Origin: Campylobacteraceae bacterium
GTDB lineage: Bacteria; Campylobacterota; Campylobacteria; Campylobacterales; Sulfurovaceae
Reading direction: 5' to 3'
Assembly: GCA_027080995.1 (NCBI GenBank)
Contig: JALWNT010000021.1
Location: 1 to 64,000, forward strand
DNA: 64,000 nucleotides
Shown here in pieces: positions 7,298 through 14,308 of this stretch. Every line of letters starts with the position of its first letter. The stretch's first letter is position 1. The position numbers and the translations under genes were made by a program. The notes beneath the pieces were generated by a model. That model was not told the origin of the DNA and made no database searches. It worked only from the letters and a program-made list of their open reading frames with translations.

Positions 7298-8199
7298 TGG
7301 ATCTGGAGGCCCTGCGTAAGGAACGCCGTCGCTGGCTGAACTGGAAAAACATCGCCCCCCTGCAAGAGGCGATCGACGCGTTGGCCGAGCCGAAGGTGTC
7401 GCGTGTGGAGCTGGGCGATGCGGTGACGGCTCATCTGGATCCCGACTACGAGCGGCGCCACGGTGCACAGATCGAAGCGATCGCCCGGAGGCTGATGCCC
7501 TGGCGCAAGGGGCCCTTCCGACTGGGATCGCTCTTTATCGACAGCGAGTGGCGCAGTCAGCTCAAATACAACCTGCTCGAACCCCATTTCGACCTCCAGG
7601 GCAAAAGAGTCGGAGACATCGGCTGCAACAACGGCTACTATCTCTTTCGGATGCAAAGCCAAAAGCCGGCGAAGTTGATCGGTTTCGATCCCTCTGCGCT
7701 CTACTACAGCCAATTCCGTTTTCTCGATCGCTTTTTCCGCAGCGGGATCGAATACGAACTTCTCGGCGTCGAGCATGTCGAGCATTACGAAGAGCCTTTC
7801 GACACCCTCTTTTGCCTCGGGGTGCTCTATCACCGCAGCGATCCGGTCGCAACGCTCAAATCTCTGCGCAAAGGCCTCAAGCCCGGGGGAGAGCTTTTTC
7901 TCGATACCTTTATGATCGAAGGGGAGGGGGAGTATTGCCTCACCCCGAGAGGTCGTTACAGCAAGATTCCCAACATTTACTTCATCCCGACGGTTCGGGC
8001 CTTGGAAAATTGGTGTCTGCGGGCCGGGTTTTCCCGGATGGAGGTCCTGGCGAAGCGCAAGACGGATGCGACGGAACAGCGCAAAACCGACTGGATCGCC
8101 ACCCAAAGCCTGGAGGATTTCCTCGACCCGCACGACTCTTCGCGCACCGTCGAAGGGTATCCCGCTCCTTTGCGCCTCTATGTGCGGCTGGAGCGCTGA
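7294..8199 (+). CDS. cmoB: tRNA U34 carboxymethyltransferase CmoB
   Basis: 301 residues. CmoB transfers a carboxymethyl group from carboxy-S-adenosylmethionine to 5-hydroxyuridine-34 of tRNA, making the wobble base cmo5U. The N-terminal family segment LGSLFIDSEWRSQLKYNLLE precedes the Rossmann motif VGDIGCNNGYY (107-116). The 5-hydroxyuridine precursor is made by TrhP, encoded at 24289 in this window; CmoA, which makes the cofactor, is not seen here. The gene ends an operon; the following 160-bp spacer has no strong terminator. Confidence 0.92.
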   Translation: MMDLEALRKERRRWLNWKNIAPLQEAIDALAEPKVSRVELGDAVTAHLDPDYERRHGAQIEAIARRLMPWRKGPFRLGSLFIDSEWRSQLKYNLLEPHFDLQGKRVGDIGCNNGYYLFRMQSQKPAKLIGFDPSALYYSQFRFLDRFFRSGIEYELLGVEHVEHYEEPFDTLFCLGVLYHRSDPVATLKSLRKGLKPGGELFLDTFMIEGEGEYCLTPRGRYSKIPNIYFIPTVRALENWCLRAGFSRMEVLAKRKTDATEQRKTDWIATQSLEDFLDPHDSSRTVEGYPAPLRLYVRLER

Positions 8200-8359
8200 G
8201 AATCAAAAGTCATAGAAAATATCCAAAATTCCCTGAAAGGTCCTTTTATTTTTAAATAAGCATGCTTTGGATATAAATACGCTATGAAAAGCCGGGGTCC
8301 ATCCATGAAAATCGGTAAAATGGGCAGTGGCAGGATAAATTCGGGATAAACGGGACCAA

Positions 8360-9019
8360 ATGAGGATATTGACAGTAGGATTCGACGAAGAGTTCGCCGA
8401 AGAGGTCGAAGAGGAGATTGGAAAATATTTCATCTGCATTGTCGACAGTGCGAAAGATCTCTACGACGCCAGCAATTTTACCTATTTCAGGTATTACGAA
8501 CTGATCATCATCGTCGACGAGGGGGTTCAATTTTCCCTCGAACGCTATGTCAATGAGATCAAAAAGAAGAAAAAAGAGACAAAGATCATTCTCTTGACCG
8601 AAGAGGCGGAAAAACAACGGGATTTTTTCGCTCTGGGGGTTGATGATGTGGTGTTCAACCATATCTACGAACCGGATCTGATCGCGGCGCGGGTCTTGGC
8701 CAATATGCGCAACCTCTACGGCACCAAGATCGACATCGGCAAACTCTGCATCGACATCGCCAACAAAAAGATCGAATACGACGACAAAATCGTCTCGCTC
8801 AACGGCAAAACTTTCGATATCCTCGCCTATCTGGCACTGCGCAAGCAGCGGGTCTTCAGCAAAGACGAGATCATCAACGCCCTCTGGGAAGAGCCCGAAT
8901 ATGTCAGCGACAACACCGTCGAAGTGGCGATCAACCAGATCCGCAAAAGGCTCAAAAGCATCCTCGGTTTTCAGGTGATCCATACGGTCCGCCGTCGGGG
9001 GTATAAATTTTCCTATTGA
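8360..9019 (+). CDS. Atypical OmpR-type response regulator, HsrA/CosR-like
   Basis: 219 residues: a receiver-like domain (1-118) and a winged-helix DNA-binding domain (125-219) with the segment WEEPEYVSDNTVEVAINQIR and the wing VRRRGYKFSY, very like Helicobacter HsrA (HP1043) and Campylobacter CosR. In the receiver the usual phospho-Asp is Val52 (YELIIIVDEG) with Asp53 next to it, and the switch Thr and Lys positions are not canonical, so it probably works without phosphorylation, as HsrA does. There is no kinase gene beside it. HsrA/CosR proteins control oxidative stress and core metabolism; the same role here is inferred. Confidence 0.75.
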   Translation: MRILTVGFDEEFAEEVEEEIGKYFICIVDSAKDLYDASNFTYFRYYELIIIVDEGVQFSLERYVNEIKKKKKETKIILLTEEAEKQRDFFALGVDDVVFNHIYEPDLIAARVLANMRNLYGTKIDIGKLCIDIANKKIEYDDKIVSLNGKTFDILAYLALRKQRVFSKDEIINALWEEPEYVSDNTVEVAINQIRKRLKSILGFQVIHTVRRRGYKFSY

Positions 9020-9073
9020 GTGTTCCGAAAAAGTTTTGGGATTGGATCTTCAGAGGGATTGGAGGGATCAGGA

Positions 9074-9457
9074 ATGCAGCTTCAGACGCATCTTGCGATC
9101 GATGAAAGCCTGAGCGGTCGAGTGGTCCATCTGAGAGAGGGCTACGCGCAAGTCGTCCTGCCGACACACCGGGCGATGCTGGCCGATCGGCAGGGTTTGA
9201 TCCACGGGGGATTCCTCTTTGGCGCCGCCGATTACGCCGCGATGGCCGCGGTCAACGACCCGAATGTCGTTTTGGGAGCCGCGGAGATTCGCTTTTTGGC
9301 TCCGGTGCGCAAAGGTGAGACGGTGATTTTCGAAGCCGAAGTTCAGAGTCGGAAGGGGAAGAAACGGATCGTGAAAGTCCAGGGAAAGGTCGAGGGTAAA
9401 AAAGTCTTTCAAGGAAATTTCACCGCCTTCGTCCCCGATCGCCACATCCTGGAGTGA
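9074..9457 (+). CDS. Hotdog-fold thioesterase-like protein (PaaI/FapR type)
   Basis: 127 residues from the ATG at 9074, which has GGAGGGATCAGGA upstream; the frame is open further upstream but lacks a ribosome-binding site. The hotdog core contains LIHGGFLFGAADYAAMAAVN (the HGG turn and long central helix) and a five-stranded end. Such proteins hydrolyse acyl-CoA or, in FapR, sense malonyl-CoA. No DNA-binding domain is attached, so a small acyl-CoA thioesterase is most likely. Confidence 0.75.
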   Translation: MQLQTHLAIDESLSGRVVHLREGYAQVVLPTHRAMLADRQGLIHGGFLFGAADYAAMAAVNDPNVVLGAAEIRFLAPVRKGETVIFEAEVQSRKGKKRIVKVQGKVEGKKVFQGNFTAFVPDRHILE

Positions 9458-9520
9458 TTCGCTGAACAATCCTTCAAAATCCCCGAAAAAAACTTGACAA
9501 AACAGATAACGATCATATTC

Positions 9521-9534
9521 TTAGCACTTAGCAC
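9521..9534. repeat. TTAGCAC heptamer pair at the end of the metallo-hydrolase gene
   Basis: Two perfect TTAGCAC units, two bases outside the complement of the stop codon at 9537-9539. This is the same unit family as the array at the end of argF (3028-3055). Confidence 0.6.
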
Positions 9535-9536
9535 AC

Positions 9537-10139
9537 TTATCTCCTCTTCACCTGCTCGATCCAAAAAGGGATGTTGCGCTGCTCACGTTTGAGCGTACTG
9601 GCGGGGCCGTGGCCGGGATAGAGAGTATAGTCTTTTTCGATCCGTTGCACCTTTTTCAGGCTTTGAAGCATCGCTTCGGCACTGGAGTAGGGGAAATCCC
9701 AGCGTCCGATGGAATCACGGAAGAGAAAATCGCCGCTGAACCAAACGTCGCCGATCTCGATGACGGAGCAGCCGGGAGTATGGCCGGGGAAATGGCGAAA
9801 TCGGACGGGAATCCCTCCGATCTTCATCGGGTTTTCGTCCCGGACGGCGACGTCGGCTTCGCTGGGGGGCATTCCCTGTCCCAGCGGATCGGCACTGAGC
9901 ATAAAGAGATCCCCTTCGGGGCAGTAGATCGGAATGCCGAGTTGCTCTTTGAGTTCGGCGTTGCTCCAGACATGATCGAAATGGCCGTGGGTGTTGAGGA
10001 TGGCGACGGGGTTTTCGACCTGCTGCAGGACCCATTCGCTCGCTCCCATTCCCGGATCGATGATGAGCTCTTTTTTGTTTTCGCGGACAATGTAGCAGTT
10101 GGTCTGATAAGCCCCCATGGGGTGGCTGAGGATCTCCAT
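9537..10139 (-). CDS. MBL-fold metallo-hydrolase (glyoxalase II-like)
   Basis: 200 residues. The metal-binding motif THGHFDH, a later FPGHTPG histidine, the GDFLFRDSIGR aspartate segment and a C-terminal PGHGP histidine give the full zinc site of the glyoxalase II branch of the metallo-beta-lactamase fold. It may hydrolyse S-acylglutathione or a similar thioester; the C-terminal substrate domain of true GloB is short or absent, so the substrate is open. It is transcribed divergently from the DUF455 gene with only 16 bp between the start codons. Confidence 0.85.
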   Translation of the reverse strand: MEILSHPMGAYQTNCYIVRENKKELIIDPGMGASEWVLQQVENPVAILNTHGHFDHVWSNAELKEQLGIPIYCPEGDLFMLSADPLGQGMPPSEADVAVRDENPMKIGGIPVRFRHFPGHTPGCSVIEIGDVWFSGDFLFRDSIGRWDFPYSSAEAMLQSLKKVQRIEKDYTLYPGHGPASTLKREQRNIPFWIEQVKRR

Positions 10140-10143
10140 CGGT

Positions 10144-10149
10144 TATAAT
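10144..10149 (+). promoter_or_regulatory. -10 box directly before the DUF455 start codon
   Basis: A perfect TATAAT ends seven bases before the A of the ATG at 10156, so transcription should begin at or next to the start codon. There is no Shine-Dalgarno sequence in between (TCCTTT only). This fits a leaderless mRNA. Confidence 0.5.
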
Positions 10150-10155
10150 TCCTTT

Positions 10156-10974
10156 ATGAACTTTTATTCACAACTCGAAGCGATATTGACGACGGATACG
10201 ATCGAGCGCAAAGAGAGCCTCCTCGCGGAAGCGCTGAAGTATTGTAACACAGCGGAAGTGGCGCCGGGAGCGGGCTTCGTCCCTCGGAGTTTCGAGAGCC
10301 CTTCCTATGCCCGGCGTTGTCGGATCGTCGCTCCGAGGGATTTGCCCCGACGCCGGAAATTTGCAACAAGAGAGGGCTTGGCTTTGCAGGTGCACGCCAT
10401 CGCACACATCGAATACAGCGCCGTCGATCTGGCGGTCGATGCGGTTTACCGTTTTCCGCAGATGCCGCGGGAGTACAAGCGCGACTGGCTCGAAGTGGCG
10501 CAGGAGGAGATCCGCCATTTCAAGATGTTGGAGAGGATTCTGGAAATGCTGGGCCATCGCTACGGAGATTTTCCCGTGCATCGGGGACTTTTCGATGCGG
10601 CGAAACATACGCAAGGAGATGTGCTGGAGCGGATGGCGGTGATCCCCCGGCATTATGAAGCGACGGGTCTGGATGTCAATCCCCGCATCGTCGAGAAGCT
10701 CGCTCCTTTGAAGCGAAAACCGGAAGTCGCCGCACTGCTTGAAGCGTTGGAGGTCATTTACGAAGAGGAGATCGATCACGTCCGCAAAGGCGACCGTTGG
10801 TTCCGTTATGTCTGCCGGGAGCGGGGCTTGGATCCCGAGAGCACTTTTCTGGAGATTCTGACACGCTACCGCCTGCTGGGGGGGCGCTCCGCGCTGAATG
10901 TCGAAGCGCGGAAGGAGGCCGGATTCGCCTGCCCGGAGCTGCTTCGCCTGGGCGCGCAGGAGTGCGAAGAGTAA
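10156..10974 (+). CDS. DUF455 ferritin-like protein
   Basis: 272 residues. Metal-ligand-like helices are visible: HAIAHIEYSAVDLAVDA, WLEVAQEEIRHFKML and VIYEEEIDHVRKGDRWF, giving the paired Glu and ExxH pattern of a di-iron four-helix bundle. Members of DUF455 are often mis-annotated as rhamnosyltransferases; the fold is related to the tRNA hydroxylase MiaE, but no substrate is established. The start at 10156 is the first ATG after the -10 box; the frame continues upstream into the neighbouring gene. The gene ends right at a MITE-like repeat. Confidence 0.8.
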   Translation: MNFYSQLEAILTTDTIERKESLLAEALKYCNTAEVAPGAGFVPRSFESPSYARRCRIVAPRDLPRRRKFATREGLALQVHAIAHIEYSAVDLAVDAVYRFPQMPREYKRDWLEVAQEEIRHFKMLERILEMLGHRYGDFPVHRGLFDAAKHTQGDVLERMAVIPRHYEATGLDVNPRIVEKLAPLKRKPEVAALLEALEVIYEEEIDHVRKGDRWFRYVCRERGLDPESTFLEILTRYRLLGGRSALNVEARKEAGFACPELLRLGAQECEE

Positions 10975-11109
10975 TTGAGCTCTCTGAAAAACCCAAGAGT
11001 TACATTTGTGTTATCCTGAACTTGATTCAGGATCCACAGTTTTATGGACATTCAAAGACCTGGATTCCGGGTCAAGCCCGGAATGACGGATATTTTTCAG
11101 AGCTCTCAA
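10975..11109. mobile_element. MITE-like element, copy 1
   Basis: It begins on the first base after the DUF455 stop. The terminal inverted repeats are 17 bp: TTGAGCTCTCTGAAAAA (10975-10991) against the reverse complement of 11093-11109, with two mismatches. Inside are two 8-bp-stem hairpins, ATCCTGAA-CTTGA-TTCAGGAT (11013-11033) and ATTCCGGG-TCAAG-CCCGGAAT (11064-11084). There is no coding capacity. A second copy lies in the opposite orientation at about 55495-55617. The remaining 100 bp to the next gene are plain AT-rich sequence. Confidence 0.75.
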
Positions 11110-11212
11110 TTTGGAAAGAAAATATCGTCAAATAGAAAGAATTAACATAATTCAAACATAGCTTTCGTTAGACTATCGGGTAAATAACCGATCCGAAAAT
11201 TAGAGAGAACTT

Positions 11213-12406
11213 ATGAAAAACGAAGAGAAAGAGACTGAAGAGATTATTGAGACGACTGAAGCGGAAACAGAAGAGAAAGAAGCAAACGCAATGACCGTCA
11301 GCTATTTCGGACCGGCGCTTCTTCCCGAAACGCTGCTCGAACGTCTGGGAGAGCAACGAGAGATCGAAGGAGCGTTGGGGCGTTTCGAAAAGAAGATCGC
11401 GGATTACGTCGGAGCTCCGTATGCTCTGGGGCTTTCCAGCTCCACTTCGGCGCTGCACCTGGCGATGTGTGCTCTGGATCTCAAGCGGGGTGACAAGGTG
11501 CTCTGTCCGGTCAACGCATTCGTCGACGTTCCCGAAGTGGTGCGCCATTTCGATGCCGAACCGATCTTCGTCGATTGTGACGCCCACAGCTATCTGATCG
11601 ACCTCGATCGTCTCGAGGAGGCGCTGGAGCGCTACAACCACAAGAAGCTGCGGGCGGTGATCGTGCACCATATGGCCGGGCTGCCCGTCGATCTCGAGCG
11701 GTTGTGGGAGTTGGCGCGACGCTACGACGTCAAAATCATCGAAGACGCGACCCACGCTCTGGGAGCGACGTACGATGCCCGCAGGATCGGCTCTTTTCCC
11801 GAGAATCTTTTGACGGTCTTTTCTCTCGGGGACAAATGCGGGACCCATTTCAATGCGGGAATTCTGGTGACCCATGACGAGGAGTGTCACGAAAGGGCGG
11901 CGCTTCTGCGCAATCACGGGATGGTGGAGCAGGCGGGCGGGGTCGATTATCTCTACGACGTCGTAGACATCGGCTGCGAATATCGCCTCAACGACTACGA
12001 GGCTCTCTATGCGGAGATACTGCTTGAGGGGAATGAAGCCAAAAGGGCTCGACGTCGTGAAATCGCCGAATATTACTTTTTGGAGTTGGCGGGGTTGAAT
12101 CATGTCCGTCTGCCGGCGGGGCATCCCGAGCACGATTACACCCGTTTCATCGTCGAAGTGGATCGCAACCGTGACGCTTTTGCTCGGGCGCTCCAGCGTC
12201 GGGGGATCGAAATCAACCTGCACTACGTCCCTCTGCATGCGACGCGATACTACAAAGAGAAGTATCACTACAAGCTTTTCGATTTTCCTCAGGCGATGCA
12301 GGCGTATCAGCGGGTGATGTCTCTGCCCAACCGCCCGGAGATGAGCGAAGAGGAGCTCGCCTACGTTTGTGAGGCGATTCGGGAGATCGACGCGGTACAC
12401 GTCTGA
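11213..12406 (+). CDS. DegT/DnrJ/EryC1/StrS-family aminotransferase
   Basis: 397 residues. This PLP-enzyme family aminates keto-sugars for surface glycans or lipid A. The fold is recognised from SSSTSALHLAM (phosphate pocket), IIEDATHALGATY (Asp178 pairs with the PLP nitrogen) and VFSLGDKCGTHFNAGIL, where Lys208 should be the Schiff-base lysine. That last segment departs from the usual SFxxxKxxxxGEGG pattern: one residue shorter and lacking GEGG. The first 26 residues are an acidic Glu/Lys/Thr tract before a second possible start (Met27). It is directly followed by lpxK, 13 bp on, so a lipid A or surface-sugar role (such as the GnnB step) is possible but unproven. Confidence 0.8.
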   Translation: MKNEEKETEEIIETTEAETEEKEANAMTVSYFGPALLPETLLERLGEQREIEGALGRFEKKIADYVGAPYALGLSSSTSALHLAMCALDLKRGDKVLCPVNAFVDVPEVVRHFDAEPIFVDCDAHSYLIDLDRLEEALERYNHKKLRAVIVHHMAGLPVDLERLWELARRYDVKIIEDATHALGATYDARRIGSFPENLLTVFSLGDKCGTHFNAGILVTHDEECHERAALLRNHGMVEQAGGVDYLYDVVDIGCEYRLNDYEALYAEILLEGNEAKRARRREIAEYYFLELAGLNHVRLPAGHPEHDYTRFIVEVDRNRDAFARALQRRGIEINLHYVPLHATRYYKEKYHYKLFDFPQAMQAYQRVMSLPNRPEMSEEELAYVCEAIREIDAVHV

Positions 12407-12419
12407 TCCGAGGAATGCC

Positions 12420-13346
12420 ATGCGATGGGATCCGACAGCCTGGGTCGAGCGACTTTGGTTCGATCCGGGCCCGGGAGCGCGACTGCTGAGTTATGCCCTG
12501 CTTCCGTTGGCCGGGCTCTACGGGACGGGAATGGCGCTTCGGCGGAAGCTGGCGCGGCGGCGCTCTTTCGGGCTTCCCATCGTCAGCGTCGGCAACCTTC
12601 TCGTCGGAGGAACGGGCAAGACCCCCTTTCTCGCCGCGCTTGCCGGACGGTATGAAGGGGTTTGGATCGTATCGCGGGGATACGGGCGGCGCAGCCGGGG
12701 ATTGGTGACGGTCTCGAAACCCGGGAAGATCCTTGCCTCCGTTGCCGAAGCGGGAGACGAAGCGATGCTGCTGGCTCGGAAGCTGCCGCGAGCGGGGGTG
12801 ATCGTCGCAGAGAATCGTGCGGAGGGGATCGAAGCGGCGCGAAGGCAAGGAGCGCGTCTTCTCTTTCTCGACGACGGTTTCAACCGGGTGGAAATCGAAA
12901 AGTTCGAGATCCTTCTGGAGCCGGCGAAGCTCCCCAACCGTTTCGTGATCCCCGCCGGCCCCTTTCGTGAATTTCCCTCCACGGCCCGTCGGGCCGATCT
13001 GCAGCTGAAGGAGGGGCGGGATTTTCATCGGGAGGTGCACATCGAGGGGACGCGGAAGCGGATGCTCTTGGCGACGGCCATCGCCCGGCCGGAGCGCTTG
13101 GAGCCTTGGCTGCCCGAGGGGGTCGTGGATCGGCTCTTGCTTCCCGATCACGGATGGTTCGACGAAGAGCGGCTGCAAGAGGCGATGGAGCGCTGCGGAG
13201 CCGAGAGCCTTCTTGTGACCGAAAAGGATGCCGTGAAGATGGAGGGCTTTAAGCTCCCCCTCTCGCTGATGCGGTTAGAATTGTGTATTACCGATGCGGC
13301 GTTGGCCGCCGTCGATGCCTACGTGAAGGATGCCTATGCAACATAA
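12420..13346 (+). CDS. lpxK: Tetraacyldisaccharide 4'-kinase
   Basis: 308 residues. LpxK phosphorylates the 4' position of the lipid A disaccharide on the inner membrane. An N-terminal hydrophobic stretch (LLSYALLPLAGLYGTGMAL, 22-40) anchors it; Walker A VGNLLVGGTGKTP follows at 58-70, and SRGYGRRSRG and LDDGFN are family motifs. It ends with the DHGWFDEE and VTEKDAVK segments of LpxK. The ATG at 12420 has GAGGA seven bases before it. The last 11 bases overlap argB. Confidence 0.93.
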   Translation: MRWDPTAWVERLWFDPGPGARLLSYALLPLAGLYGTGMALRRKLARRRSFGLPIVSVGNLLVGGTGKTPFLAALAGRYEGVWIVSRGYGRRSRGLVTVSKPGKILASVAEAGDEAMLLARKLPRAGVIVAENRAEGIEAARRQGARLLFLDDGFNRVEIEKFEILLEPAKLPNRFVIPAGPFREFPSTARRADLQLKEGRDFHREVHIEGTRKRMLLATAIARPERLEPWLPEGVVDRLLLPDHGWFDEERLQEAMERCGAESLLVTEKDAVKMEGFKLPLSLMRLELCITDAALAAVDAYVKDAYAT

Positions 13347-14187
13347 GATCGAAATCGTACAGACCCTGCTGGAAGCGCTGCCCTATATTCGGAAGTTCCG
13401 TGATGAAATCGTCGTCGTCAAATACGGTGGATCCGCCCAGGAGAGCGACGAACTCAAGGCGAAATTCGCCCAGGATATCGTCTTGCTCCATACCGTGGGA
13501 ATGAAACCGGTCATTGTCCACGGGGGCGGCAAAAACATCACCCGGCTGCTGAGTGAGCTGGGGATCGAGACCCGCTTCATCGCCGGCCAGCGGGTGACGA
13601 CCCGGGAAGTGATGCGCATCGCCGAGATGGTTCTCAGCGGAGAGATCAACCGGGAGATCGTCGCGCTGCTCAATTCCCAAGGCGCCCGGGCCATCGGTCT
13701 TTCGGGCAAAGACGGTAACTTCATGGAGGCGCTGCCCAAAGACAGCGAAAACTACGGCTACACCGGCGTCATCGAGACGATCCGCCCCGAGATCGTCACC
13801 AACATTCTCGACGACGGCTTCGTCCCCGTCATCGCCCCCATCGCCAGCGGCGGCAGTCTGGGGCATCCGGGCTTCAACATCAACGCCGACCTGGCGGCCA
13901 GCCGCATCGCCGTGGCGCTGGGGGCGCGCAAGATTCTCTTCCTCACCGATACACCGGGTGTTCTGGATGCCGAAGGGGAATTGATCGGGCGCCTCAGCAT
14001 CGAGCAGACCCGCCGGCTCAAAGAGGAGGAGACGATCCACGGCGGGATGGTCCCCAAGGTCGACGCCTGCATCGAAGCGCTGCGCGGCGGGGTCAAAAAA
14101 GCCCACATCATTGACGGTCGCGTCGAACACTCCTTGCTGCTGGAGATCCTCACCAGCAGCGGAATCGGCACCTGCATCGAACTTTAA
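13336..14187 (+). CDS. argB: Acetylglutamate kinase
   Basis: 283 residues. It phosphorylates N-acetylglutamate in the second step of arginine synthesis. Motifs: VVVKYGGSAQ (phosphate loop), VIVHGGGKNI, and NINADLAASRIAVALGARKILFLTDTPGVL. The ATG at 13336 is preferred over 13330 because AAGGA lies at the right distance (13326-13330). The gene starts inside the end of lpxK, so the two are coupled although their pathways differ. After the stop, ACTTTAAGT and a T6 run form a weak terminator candidate. Confidence 0.95.
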   Translation: MQHKIEIVQTLLEALPYIRKFRDEIVVVKYGGSAQESDELKAKFAQDIVLLHTVGMKPVIVHGGGKNITRLLSELGIETRFIAGQRVTTREVMRIAEMVLSGEINREIVALLNSQGARAIGLSGKDGNFMEALPKDSENYGYTGVIETIRPEIVTNILDDGFVPVIAPIASGGSLGHPGFNINADLAASRIAVALGARKILFLTDTPGVLDAEGELIGRLSIEQTRRLKEEETIHGGMVPKVDACIEALRGGVKKAHIIDGRVEHSLLLEILTSSGIGTCIEL

Positions 14188-14273
14188 GTTTTTTCCTTCA
14201 ATTTACGAATCACGGACGAATGGATGTGGATCGAAGTCTCTCTCCTACCGTTTGAGATAAAAGCACCTTCTGA

Positions 14274-14279
14274 TACAAT
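14274..14279 (+). promoter_or_regulatory. Probable -10 box of the formate dehydrogenase-like gene
   Basis: TACAAT in CTGATACAATGCC, 30 bp before the ATG at 14309, which has AAAGAGGAGCGAAG as its ribosome-binding site. Confidence 0.4.
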
Positions 14280-14308
14280 GCCGAAATATCCGAAAAAGAG
14301 GAGCGAAG

